From Spirochaetaceae bacterium (lineage in GTDB: Bacteria > Spirochaetota > Spirochaetia > Treponematales > Breznakiellaceae): a stretch of DNA of 10,525 nucleotides. Below are positions 1 through 6,205 of this stretch, piece after piece. The translations under genes and the position numbers were made by a program. The notes beneath the pieces were generated by a model. That model did not search any database and was not told the origin of the DNA. It saw only the letters and a program-made list of their open reading frames with translations. Positions within the stretch are counted from its first letter, which is position 1, and every line of letters starts with the position of its first letter. The stretch lies in contig JAIRMP010000081.1 of assembly GCA_031258615.1 (NCBI GenBank), positions 1 to 10,525 on the forward strand, read 5' to 3'.

Positions 1-1352
1 CCGTCCGCCGTCTGTACCTCGGACAGGCTGAACAAACCCAGCATCCTGAACACGAGGTGCGTTATCGTCTGGTAGTACCTTTCGTCCTTCAGATGTACGC
101 CGTAAGGAATAGCCGCGAATATGGCCCTCAGCGCGTTCATCGCCGTGTCCACATCACCCTTGGACAGGGCCTGCGCTATAGAGATTTGCGATGATCTATA
201 CTGGGGCGTCTTGCAGAAATGATCCAGCAAAGATTTTGCAAACGCCGAACGTACCTCCTCATTCGGATAGTCCAGCGAGTACGCGCCCACATCGTCATAG
301 TCCTTTATCGTAAGGTAACCTGATTGGTACAGCACCGCCAGCGCGTCCATGTTTTCCACATCGAATCTCTGAAAATCAGCGGCGGAAATTTCGTTCCCCT
401 CCAAGGTCAGTATGTCTATCTTTTGTTCTTCCATCAGTTTTATCAGGAAGGTCGGCGTCCCCGTGGCAAACCAGTACGCGCCAAAATCGCCGTTGTTATC
501 AAAATGGTTCAACAGGCCGAACGGGTTGTACACGGTAACGTCTTTTTTCGAGAAGCGGTAGCCGTTGTAGAAGCGCTTTAACTTGTTAATATACTCCTGC
601 CTGTCAAGGCCGTTCTCCGTGGTAATCCGCTCTATTTCCGGCTGGAAGCAGGTTTCCAAATCTTCTTGCGTTATGCCGCACAGGTCGCAGTAGTCAGGGT
701 TTAACGAGATGTCTTTCAGGTTGTTCAACTGCGAGAAAATACTCACTTGAGAAAACTTTGTGACGCCAGTCAGCAGCGTAAAGCGCAGGAATCTATCACT
801 TGACTTTAACACGCCGTAAAAGCCGCGCAGTTCGTTTTTCAGAGCTTCGTGGGTTTCCTTACTGTCAATTGTGTCCAACAGCGGCTTATCGTACTCGTCA
901 ATTATAACGACAACCTTTTCGTTGTATTTATACGACATATTTTGTATAACATTAAAAAATCTGTCGCTGATATCGTTGCCGGCGGGCGGAAGCGCGTATT
1001 TTTTTTCCGCGGTCGCCAAAACCGTGTTTACCCTGTTTTGCAGGGCAAGGATTCCGCCGCTAACATAGTTTGCCGGGTTCAAGTCTATATGGATGACGGG
1101 GCGCTTCTTCCAGTTCCAGTCCAGTGAGTCTATCGCGAGGTCGGTAAACAGCTCCCGCCGCCCTTCAAAAAGGGCGGCGAGCGTGGAACATAGCAGGCTC
1201 TTCCCAAACCGGCGCGGGCGGGCAAGGAAGACAGGGCCCATAGCCGCTGTGACCAATTGGTAAATCCGTTCTGTCTTGTCGACGTAGACACATCCCGCTT
1301 CCCGTATTTTGGAGAAGCTCTGCACACCAAGTGGTAAAAGACGCTTTTTCAT
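1..1352 (-). CDS. AAA-ATPase-like protein with expected C-terminal PD-(D/E)XK nuclease domain (3' end cut by window edge)
   Basis: The frame is open from ATG at 1352 to the window edge, giving 450 codons without a stop. The protein starts MKKRLLPLGVQSFSKIREAG. It has a P-loop-like motif ARPRRFGKS at residues 44-52, a Walker B-like strand VVVIIDEYDKP at 147-157, the segment LLTGVTKFS at 193-200 and FYNGYRFS at 261-268. These are marks of the uncharacterised 'AAA-ATPase-like' family (PF09820 type), which usually runs to roughly 500-550 residues and ends in a PD-(D/E)XK nuclease domain (PF08011 type). That domain would lie mostly beyond position 1. Members are often present in many copies in gut bacteria, Bacteroidetes and treponemes, and are suspected to be mobile or accessory genes; the substrate is unknown. 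No good Shine-Dalgarno precedes the start. A TACAAT box sits only 6 nt before the ATG, so the transcript may have almost no leader. It is divergent from the phosphate transporter gene. Confidence 0.88.
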   Translation of the reverse strand, partial: MKKRLLPLGVQSFSKIREAGCVYVDKTERIYQLVTAAMGPVFLARPRRFGKSLLCSTLAALFEGRRELFTDLAIDSLDWNWKKRPVIHIDLNPANYVSGGILALQNRVNTVLATAEKKYALPPAGNDISDRFFNVIQNMSYKYNEKVVVIIDEYDKPLLDTIDSKETHEALKNELRGFYGVLKSSDRFLRFTLLTGVTKFSQVSIFSQLNNLKDISLNPDYCDLCGITQEDLETCFQPEIERITTENGLDRQEYINKLKRFYNGYRFSKKDVTVYNPFGLLNHFDNNGDFGAYWFATGTPTFLIKLMEEQKIDILTLEGNEISAADFQRFDVENMDALAVLYQSGYLTIKDYDDVGAYSLDYPNEEVRSAFAKSLLDHFCKTPQYRSSQISIAQALSKGDVDTAMNALRAIFAAIPYGVHLKDERYYQTITHLVFRMLGLFSLSEVQTAD

Positions 1353-1415
1353 AGATTTATTGTAAGTTTTTTTTGCTCATTCTGAAAAGCTGCCGGTTCA
1401 TATTTTTATCTCAAG

Positions 1416-1434
1416 ACCTTGCGATTCACAAGGT
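1416..1434. other. Small hairpin in the divergent intergenic region
   Basis: ACCTTG (1416-1421) and CAAGGT (1429-1434) pair perfectly around a 7-nt loop. No T-tract follows on either strand, so it is not a convincing intrinsic terminator. It lies about 65 nt upstream of the minus-strand AAA-ATPase-like gene, where a 5' regulatory structure would be possible. Function unknown. Confidence 0.3.
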
Positions 1435-1513
1435 TCGAAAAAAGCGGCCATATCTGTCATGCCGGGACATGTCTGTCCACCTCTGCCCAAATGTCTCTTT
1501 TTCGTTACAGCCC
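1434..1513 (+). repeat. Diverged dispersed repeat, copy 1
   Basis: This stretch aligns with 4902-4985 in the same orientation. The shared core starts GTCTGTCCAC (1471-1480) and ends GTTACAGCCC (1504-1513). Between them is a pyrimidine-rich TCTC-TTTT block, and copy 2 has about 4 extra bases in the middle. From 1471 to 1513 I count about 36 of 43 positions matching; upstream similarity is weaker but continues to about 1434. Read on the minus strand it contains spaced GGACAG and GGGACA words, reminiscent of the multiple terminal repeats of IS21-type elements, but I cannot confirm that. It lies in the noncoding region between divergent genes. Confidence 0.6.
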
Positions 1514-1574
1514 ATGAACCCAAAAGTAGAGGGGGTAAGGGGGCGTATACTTGTGCGCTCATTCCTGAGAGCCG

Positions 1575-1592
1575 ATTGTCAATTGTCAATTG
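1575..1592. repeat. Heptamer tandem repeat (ATTGTCA)x2 + ATTG
   Basis: ATTGTCA occurs twice in a row followed by ATTG, 21 nt upstream of the phosphate transporter start. On the minus strand it reads as two TTGACA words, the consensus -35 hexamer, but no matching -10 box stands 16-18 nt downstream on that strand. On the plus strand TTGTCA (1576-1581), 17 nt, TACGAT (1599-1604) resembles a sigma70 promoter. It would start transcription almost at the ATG, which conflicts with the ribosome-binding site at 1605. It could be an operator, a promoter remnant or a simple repeat. Confidence 0.4.
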
Positions 1593-1612
1593 ATGATTTA
1601 CGATGGAGACGT

Positions 1613-3280
1613 ATGGAAATTGTAAGCTTACTATTCCGCATTGGGGGTAGTTTAGGGCTTTTCCTGTATGGAATGAAGGTTATGGGCGACGGGATCCAGC
1701 AGGGCGCGGGCGACAGGCTGCAAAAGACGCTCTCGTTTATGACGGGCAGCCGGCTTTCCGCGATCATCACCGGTTTTATCGTAACCGCTATTATCCAGTC
1801 TTCCAGCGCTACCACCGTTATGGTGGTTTCTTTCGTGAACGCGGGCCTTTTGACACTGACTCAGGCCATAGGCGTGATAATGGGCGCCAATATCGGGACG
1901 ACGGTAACGGCCTGGGTGGTTTCGCTTATCGGGTTCACGCTGAACATTTCCAGCCTTGCCCTGCCCGCCGTCGGGCTCGGCTTCATCGCGCGGACCATGA
2001 AGTGGAAGCATCAGGGGTTGGGGAACGCTGTGATGGGTTTCGGCCTCCTGTTCCTGGGTATAGATTTTCTGACACGGTCAATGCCGAATATCAACCCCGA
2101 AAATCTTGATTTTTTGCGGGCGCTGGGCAGCGCCGGCGTTTTGCCCATACTGGCGTACGCCGGCGTCGGCCTTGTGATGACGGTAATCGTTCATTCGTCC
2201 AGCGCCTCCACCGCTATCACGCTGACCATGGCGTACAAGGGCATAATCGACTTTTACGCCGCCGCCGCCATGATACTGGGCGCGAACATAGGCACAACCA
2301 TTGACGCGATGCTCGCGTCAATAGGCACAAAAACTGTCGCCAGAAGGGCGGCGCTGGTACACGTCCTCTTTAACGTGATAGGCGCCCTCGCCGCGCTGGT
2401 ATTCTTCAACCCGCTGGTTTCCCTCGTCAAATTCATATCTCCAGGCGGCGGAGACAACGCGAACGCGCTTGTAACGACTCAGATCGCTATGTTCCACACT
2501 ACGTTTAACGTGCTCAACACGCTGCTGTTCTTTCCGTTTGTGAAGCCGTTTGCCGCGTTCGTCACCTTCCTTGTAAAGGGCAAGGATGAAACTGATGAGA
2601 AAAATGTTTACCGCTTTGAATACCTTTCCAGCTCGATTCGGGACACGCCGGAACTGAGTATTCTCCGCTCGAAGAGTGAAATCAGCGATATGGCCGCTCT
2701 CGTCTTTGTGATGTACCAAAAGCTGCGCGCCTCGCTTCAGAACCTCAATTCGGAATCGACTGACGCCCTTGTCGCCGATCTCCGGGCGAAGGAGGAGTAC
2801 GCCGACCAGATGCGCGAAGTCCTCACCGTCTACCTGATGGAATGTACGCGCAGCCTTTTAAACCGGAGTTCCCGGTACAATGTCGCCCTGCTGCTCCGTA
2901 TAATCGCCGATCTGGAGGATATGACGGACGACTGTTTCAGCGTGAGCCTTCTGCTTGAACGCAGCGTCCGTAAGAATCAGATATTCAAGCGCAAGGAGAT
3001 GGCGGCGCTGGACCCGTACATGGGGCTGGTGGAGGAATTCCTTTCTTTTGTCAAGGAACATTTGGGCGGGAAGCTGACCAAGGAGGAGGGTTTGTACGCG
3101 AAAGAGATAGAGGACAAGATAGACGCGCTGCGGAACAAACTCCGCAAACTTGGACGCAAACGCATAGAAGCGGGTGTCGACGTAAAAACGGAATTGCTGT
3201 TCATCGATCTGGTGCGGCGCGTGGAAAAGCTGGGCGATTACTGCTACAGCATCGCGCACTCTATGATGCGGATGAAGTAA
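1613..3280 (+). CDS. Na+/phosphate cotransporter family protein with PhoU-like C-terminal domain
   Basis: A 555-aa membrane protein of the Na/Pi cotransporter II family (PF02690 type), expected to move phosphate with sodium across the inner membrane. Residues 1-325 are hydrophobic and hold the family's inverted-repeat signatures. The first half has QSSSATT at 62-68 and GANIGTT at 91-97. The second half has HSSSAST at 194-200, with His where the first repeat has Gln, and a second GANIGTT at 223-229. Residues 340-555 are charged and helical, with PhoU-like acidic clusters (IADLEDMTDDC near 431-441 and RVEKLGDYC near 536-544). Such tails are thought to regulate or respond to phosphate. The frame is open upstream to a TTG at 1373, but that extension is not membrane-like and overlaps a dispersed repeat. 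ATG 1613 has GGAG 4 nt upstream and begins directly with the first hydrophobic helix. Its last codons are duplicated downstream (see the 45-bp repeat). Confidence 0.93.
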   Translation: MEIVSLLFRIGGSLGLFLYGMKVMGDGIQQGAGDRLQKTLSFMTGSRLSAIITGFIVTAIIQSSSATTVMVVSFVNAGLLTLTQAIGVIMGANIGTTVTAWVVSLIGFTLNISSLALPAVGLGFIARTMKWKHQGLGNAVMGFGLLFLGIDFLTRSMPNINPENLDFLRALGSAGVLPILAYAGVGLVMTVIVHSSSASTAITLTMAYKGIIDFYAAAAMILGANIGTTIDAMLASIGTKTVARRAALVHVLFNVIGALAALVFFNPLVSLVKFISPGGGDNANALVTTQIAMFHTTFNVLNTLLFFPFVKPFAAFVTFLVKGKDETDEKNVYRFEYLSSSIRDTPELSILRSKSEISDMAALVFVMYQKLRASLQNLNSESTDALVADLRAKEEYADQMREVLTVYLMECTRSLLNRSSRYNVALLLRIIADLEDMTDDCFSVSLLLERSVRKNQIFKRKEMAALDPYMGLVEEFLSFVKEHLGGKLTKEEGLYAKEIEDKIDALRNKLRKLGRKRIEAGVDVKTELLFIDLVRRVEKLGDYCYSIAHSMMRMK

Positions 3281-3351
3281 ATGCCGCATTTCCAACGTTC
3301 ATTCCTTATGGCGCGGATCAAGTAAATGGCTGCTATCCAACGTTTCTCACA
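3262..3351 (+). repeat. Imperfect 45-bp tandem duplication across the gene junction
   Basis: Copy 1 (3262-3306) and copy 2 (3307-3351) have an exact period of 45 nt, i.e. 15 codons. Both carry TATG, CGGAT, AAGTAAATG and TCCAACGTT at the same offsets, with scattered substitutions and poorer matching over the last 8 nt. The unit covers the end of the phosphate transporter gene (MMRMK-stop in copy 1, MARIK-stop in copy 2), the TAA-ATG junction and the first codons of the next frame. The shared CAACGTT / CGTTC-TTCCT words recur once more inside the permease start, suggesting more than one slippage event. Confidence 0.75.
3281..3325 (+). other. Trapped 14-codon mini-ORF between two TAA-ATG junctions
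   Basis: ATG at 3281 directly follows the TAA of the phosphate transporter. It encodes MPHFQRSFLMARIK and ends in TAA at 3323-3325, immediately followed by ATG 3326 of the permease. The frame results from the 45-bp tandem duplication: its start resembles the permease N-terminus (QRSFL occurs in both) and its end resembles the transporter C-terminus. It may be untranslated debris, or it may pass terminating ribosomes on to the permease start, which lacks a clear ribosome-binding site. No independent protein function is claimed. Confidence 0.5.
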
Positions 3352-4222
3352 GCGTTCTTTCCTCTATGGCCGCCTGGCGATGATGTTCTGCGCTATTTTC
3401 TGGAGTACGAGCGGGCTATTCATAAAACTGGTAGACTCAGACCCGTTTTTTATCGCGGGAGCGCGGAGTTTTATCGCCGCCCTCACGATGATTGCGCTGC
3501 GCCGCGTTTTCATGCGCAATCCGTTCCGAGGTATTGTGTCCGCTCTGAGGACGCCGGCCTTTTGGGTGTCCGGGGTCGCCTACTCCGCCACGATGACCAG
3601 CTTTGTGGTGGCAAACAAACTTACTACGTCCGCAAACGTGATACTGCTCCAGTACAGCGCCCCCGTGTGGGCGGCCATCCTCGGCATCGCGCTGTTAAAG
3701 GAAAGGCAGCGCGCGGAAAACTGGATTGGCATGGCGCTCGTGCTGGCCGGCCTGGTCATCATATTTCACGGTTCGCTCGCCTCCGCTTCTCTGCTTGGCG
3801 ATCTGATAGCGCTCGCCTCCGGCATAACATTCGCGCTGAATTCAGTCTGTATGCGTATGCAGAAGGACGCCGACCCCGCGTACAGCCTCGTGCTGTCAAA
3901 CGTCATTACCTCTTTCTTCGCGCTCCCGTTCCTTTTTTCAGGCGGTCCCGGTCTTAGCCTGCCCGCGCTGGGCGCAATTACCTTCATGGGCACGGTACAG
4001 ATAGGCTTTGCGTCCATACTTTTCGCCTACGGCATCAAGCGGGTAAGCGCGTTTGCCGCGCTGATAATAGCCTGCGTGGAGCCCGTGCTGAACCCCGTCT
4101 GGGTGTTCGTCGTAACCGGTGAAAAGCCCGCCCTAAACGCCCTAATCGGAGGCTCCGTCATCATCTTCGCCGTAGTATTCTCGAATATGGCAGGTCAGCC
4201 TGCACCGAAAGTACGCCAATAG
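3326..4222 (+). CDS. EamA/DMT-superfamily permease
   Basis: A 298-aa integral membrane protein with about ten hydrophobic segments in two halves. The first half starts near residue 15 (YGRLAMMFCAIFWSTSGLFI). The second, near residue 155, repeats the fold (LLGDLIALASGITFALNSVC). Each half ends in the family's typical pattern: an ...LLKERQ / GEKP... charged turn followed by a final helix with G-x-x-L/I. This is the EamA (DUF6) drug/metabolite transporter layout, and 298 aa is the usual length. Substrates across the family range from amino acids to metabolites and cannot be read from sequence. ATG 3326 is chosen because it abuts the TAA of the upstream mini-ORF. There is no strong Shine-Dalgarno, so expression may depend on coupling to the upstream gene. 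ATGs at 3379 and 3382 are possible alternative starts. Confidence 0.9.
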   Translation: MAAIQRFSQRSFLYGRLAMMFCAIFWSTSGLFIKLVDSDPFFIAGARSFIAALTMIALRRVFMRNPFRGIVSALRTPAFWVSGVAYSATMTSFVVANKLTTSANVILLQYSAPVWAAILGIALLKERQRAENWIGMALVLAGLVIIFHGSLASASLLGDLIALASGITFALNSVCMRMQKDADPAYSLVLSNVITSFFALPFLFSGGPGLSLPALGAITFMGTVQIGFASILFAYGIKRVSAFAALIIACVEPVLNPVWVFVVTGEKPALNALIGGSVIIFAVVFSNMAGQPAPKVRQ

Positions 4223-4234
4223 CTGAGTCATTGT

Positions 4235-4256
4235 CCTTGTCATCCACTTTACAAGG
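4235..4256 (+). other. Hairpin just after the permease stop codon
   Basis: CCTTGT (4235-4240) pairs with ACAAGG (4251-4256) around a 10-nt loop, 12 nt after the TAG of the permease. The following bases are AGGGTGG, not a T-run, so a Rho-independent terminator is not supported. It is the only stem-loop I see between the permease and the tRNA. Confidence 0.3.
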
Positions 4257-4444
4257 AGGGTGGAGTTTGCGGAGACAACCGCTATTAAGTACGGCGTGCG
4301 CGTATTCTCCTATTGCTGGATGAAGGATGACCGGTTAGGGCGCCGGAACAAAGTGAGATAGCCCGGCAATGCCAGTGCAATACGGCAGTGGTGTATACGG
4401 TATAGTAAACAATGCGTGAAAGAGTTTTAGCTTAATCAAAGTAC

Positions 4445-4517
4445 TAGCGGCGATTGGGATTGAACCAATGACCTAACGGATATGAGCCGTGTGCTCTGCC
4501 ATCTGAGCTACGCCGCC
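4445..4517 (-). tRNA. tRNA with CAT anticodon, probably elongator tRNA-Met
   Basis: The minus strand folds as a 73-nt cloverleaf: acceptor GGCGGCG / CGCCGCT (with a G1-U72 wobble), D stem GCTC/GAGC, anticodon loop CTCATAT with CAT at 4482-4484, T stem ATTGG/CCAAT with loop TTCAATC, and discriminator A at 4445. It is not initiator tRNA, since position 1 pairs with 72. The remaining choice is elongator Met or the Ile-CAT tRNA modified by TilS; the GGCGGCG acceptor favours Met. CCA is not encoded (GTAC follows), so a CCA-adding enzyme is needed. Position 27-43 is a C-U mismatch in an otherwise four-pair anticodon stem, and base 38 is T. No clear terminator follows. Confidence 0.92.
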
Positions 4518-4528
4518 ATGTTTTACAC

Positions 4529-4558
4529 ATCTTACGGGAGAAAACCACGTTTTGTCAA
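4529..4558 (-). promoter_or_regulatory. Sigma70-type promoter of the tRNA
   Basis: On the minus strand a perfect TTGACA (4558-4553) is followed after 18 nt by TAAGAT (4534-4529), a 4-of-6 match to TATAAT. The mature tRNA begins 12 nt further on, at 4517, so transcription would start only a few bases before the tRNA 5' end, leaving a very short leader for RNase P. This makes the tRNA an independent transcription unit, not the tail of the VWA operon. Confidence 0.7.
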
Positions 4559-4579
4559 CGGGGCTTTGCCAACGGGTAG

Positions 4580-4711
4580 GATAAACGCATAGAATTAAGA
4601 GGAATTATTAGTGAGAAGGAGGTAACGGATAGCCTCCGCATTGAGCAGCTTGAAAATGGTCTCAATATGCTACTCAAAACTCAAGGCAAGCATGAACCGG
4701 ATACCTTTTAA
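4580..4711 (+). pseudogene. Possible gene relic, 43 codons without a start
   Basis: The frame after TAG 4577-4579 stays open to TAA 4709-4711 and reads as a charged, helix-like peptide (for example SEKEVTDSLRIEQLENG then LNMLLKTQGKHEPDTF). There is no ATG, GTG or TTG near its beginning, only an ATG late in the frame. I do not recognise it. It could be the decayed 3' part of a gene, or chance. Confidence 0.22.
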
Positions 4712-4747
4712 GCTTGTATTATTAAAATACAGGGGGGGCCGCATAGG

Positions 4748-4780
4748 GGTTTCGTTTCATCCGGTGAAACCAAAGAAACC
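4748..4780. other. Two-step nested hairpin
   Basis: GGTTTC (4748-4753) pairs with GAAACC (4775-4780). Directly inside, GTTTCA (4754-4759) pairs with TGAAAC (4765-4770) around TCCGG; the only unpaired bases are CAAA on one side. That is twelve base pairs in two stacked arms in a region without genes. No T-run follows, so it is not a standard terminator. It could belong to a small RNA, a leader or an element end. Confidence 0.45.
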
Positions 4781-4901
4781 GGTAGCGGCGGCGTAATTGC
4801 GGTAAATAGCCGGTAAATTTGAGCCATGATAGGGGTGATCCGTGCTGAGCGGTACATATAAGGCATATTTCAAGTGAGAAACGGCATTTTCCCCATGATT
4901 A

Positions 4902-4985
4902 TTCTAGAAAATCGGTTATATTTGTCCCGCTATGACCCGTCTGTCCACTTCTACCAAGTAAAATATCTCATTTTTGTTACAGCCC
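4902..4985 (+). repeat. Diverged dispersed repeat, copy 2
   Basis: Same-orientation relative of 1434-1513, with the shared core GTCTGTCCAC at 4939-4948 and GTTACAGCCC at 4976-4985. It ends 16 nt before the stop codon end of the minus-strand VWA gene, so it sits just downstream of that operon. Compared with copy 1 it has about 4 extra bases (TAAA-like) in the middle and numerous substitutions, mostly transitions, consistent with old duplication rather than recent insertion. No transposase accompanies it. Confidence 0.6.
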
Positions 4986-5001
4986 CCAGCCGGCGGCTTG
5001 C

Positions 5002-6204
5002 TTAAACGCCGGAATGCCCGATATAGCAGCAACGGCCCAGCTTGTCCATCCATTCATGGTTTGCCAGATAGTTTTCCTTGCGGCTGCATATCCACAGCAG
5101 TTTTCTGACGGCGCGGGGCGGGACTATGGGGACGGCAGCAAAGCCGTCGGTAAACACGATAAGGCCGTCGTAGTGTGCTATGTTGGCCAAAAAGTAGTCT
5201 ACCAGCGGCTGGTAGTTTGTGCCGCCCCGCCCCTGAATCACGATGGAACGGCGGGCCTTTTTCAGCGGCTCCGGCTCCGTTTTCAGCTCCGAATCGAACT
5301 GCACCGCGTCAAGCGCCTCAATGCCGTAATTAAAGAAGCGGTTTATGCACGAGTAGAACAGCGCGACATCCTCCTTTTCAACGGAGCCGGAAACATCAAC
5401 GCCGGCCAAAATCCGTGTGGTAAACGCATACTTTTGACCCATGTACATAAACCCCCAGCGGCGGCTCGGCTTAAAGCGTGTCGGAACCTTTTTATCGGCA
5501 AGAATTGTACGCCGGAAGCCGCCCAGCGCGCCCCGCCAGTCTAGCTCCGGTTTTAGCGTGGCGCGTATTTCTTCGATCAACGCGCCGGGCAGCTTACCCC
5601 AAGATGAGTTCTGTTCCGCCTGCCTTACGATTTCGTTAAGTTTTTCGTTGATAAATTCGTCGTTTTCCCAAAGAGCGGCGTTTTCGGAGATGCTGTTCCT
5701 GCCCGCGCCGCTCCGTTCCGCGGCGGCGCCGCGCATTTCCTCGTCTGACACCTCCATAACGCCGCCCTCCTCTTCAGCGCCAGAATCGTTCCGCCTTTTT
5801 ATCAGCGCGTACTCACGGTAGTAAAATTCAAAACTTTTTTTCTGATGCGCGTAATCGTCCCAAAAATCTTTCGCGCGGAAGTCTAGCGCCGGAAAGTTGT
5901 AGTATTCGTTCAACACAATGTTGCTTGCTATGTACGCTATTTCCGGATCGCTTGACGGACCCTTCCGGTACGGGTGGCGCAGCAGTATCCGAATCAGTTC
6001 CACCTTCAACGCCTCTTCCAGTTTGGCTTCGCTCCGTTCCGCCGCCCAAAGCGGGTTGTATTCAATCCGCCCCTGCCCGCAGCGTACAGTGTGAATATCC
6101 GCGTTTTCCAGCAGCCTGTGCGAAACAAAAGTCAAAAATAAAAGCGGTTCCGCGATAAACCACTTTTCAGAAATTGTTTTGATCCGTTCCGTTAAATTCG
6201 CCAT
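5002..6204 (-). CDS. VWA-domain protein of the DUF2201 type, MoxR partner
   Basis: A 400-aa soluble protein. The C-terminal half is a von Willebrand A-like domain with a full metal-ion-dependent adhesion site: DVSGS at 270-274, the threonine of GRGGTN at 329 and the aspartate of FTDG at 353. The N-terminal third resembles the metallopeptidase-like half of DUF2201 proteins. Where a HExxHxxxxH motif would be expected it reads VELIRILLRH (68-77), so two of three histidines are missing and a zinc protease activity is unlikely. An acidic, low-complexity linker (about 138-175, EEEGG, DEEM) joins the parts. Proteins of this layout are paired with MoxR-type ATPases and are thought to act as substrate or metal-binding adaptors for them. 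Here the start ATG lies one base after the ATPase stop with no own ribosome-binding site, so translation is coupled. It is the last gene of the minus-strand operon. Confidence 0.88.
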   Translation of the reverse strand: MANLTERIKTISEKWFIAEPLLFLTFVSHRLLENADIHTVRCGQGRIEYNPLWAAERSEAKLEEALKVELIRILLRHPYRKGPSSDPEIAYIASNIVLNEYYNFPALDFRAKDFWDDYAHQKKSFEFYYREYALIKRRNDSGAEEEGGVMEVSDEEMRGAAAERSGAGRNSISENAALWENDEFINEKLNEIVRQAEQNSSWGKLPGALIEEIRATLKPELDWRGALGGFRRTILADKKVPTRFKPSRRWGFMYMGQKYAFTTRILAGVDVSGSVEKEDVALFYSCINRFFNYGIEALDAVQFDSELKTEPEPLKKARRSIVIQGRGGTNYQPLVDYFLANIAHYDGLIVFTDGFAAVPIVPPRAVRKLLWICSRKENYLANHEWMDKLGRCCYIGHSGV

Positions 6205-6205
6205 G

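Larger units (their letters stand above)
4223..5001. other. Gene-poor intergenic region around a tRNA
   Basis: Between the plus-strand permease and the minus-strand VWA gene I find only the tRNA with its promoter, a repeat copy at 4902-4985, a two-step hairpin at 4748-4780, and two short open stretches without credible starts. One is 4225-4350; its residues AETTAIKYGVR look faintly like the helix-turn-helix start of IS transposases. The other is 4580-4711, a hydrophilic 43-codon frame. Two orphan AAGGAGG ribosome-binding-like words occur at 4253-4259 and 4617-4623 with no frame properly spaced behind them. Together this suggests decayed genes or insertion-element debris rather than functional genes. 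Confidence 0.55.

Noticed and set aside
1373..1612. 80-codon N-terminal extension of the phosphate transporter frame starting at TTG
   Set aside because: It is not membrane-like, has no ribosome-binding site, and overlaps a repeat found again in noncoding DNA. ATG 1613 begins directly with the first hydrophobic helix.
4253..4350. AAGGAGG followed by GTG at 4260 as the start of a small gene
   Set aside because: There is no spacing between the ribosome-binding word and GTG, the product would be about 30 residues, and the transposase resemblance is faint. Kept only as a note under the intergenic region.
4990..5012. CCGGCG/CGCCGG hairpin over the VWA stop codon as an intrinsic terminator
   Set aside because: It has a six-base-pair stem with an 11-nt loop and no T-run after it on the minus strand. 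Too weak to call.
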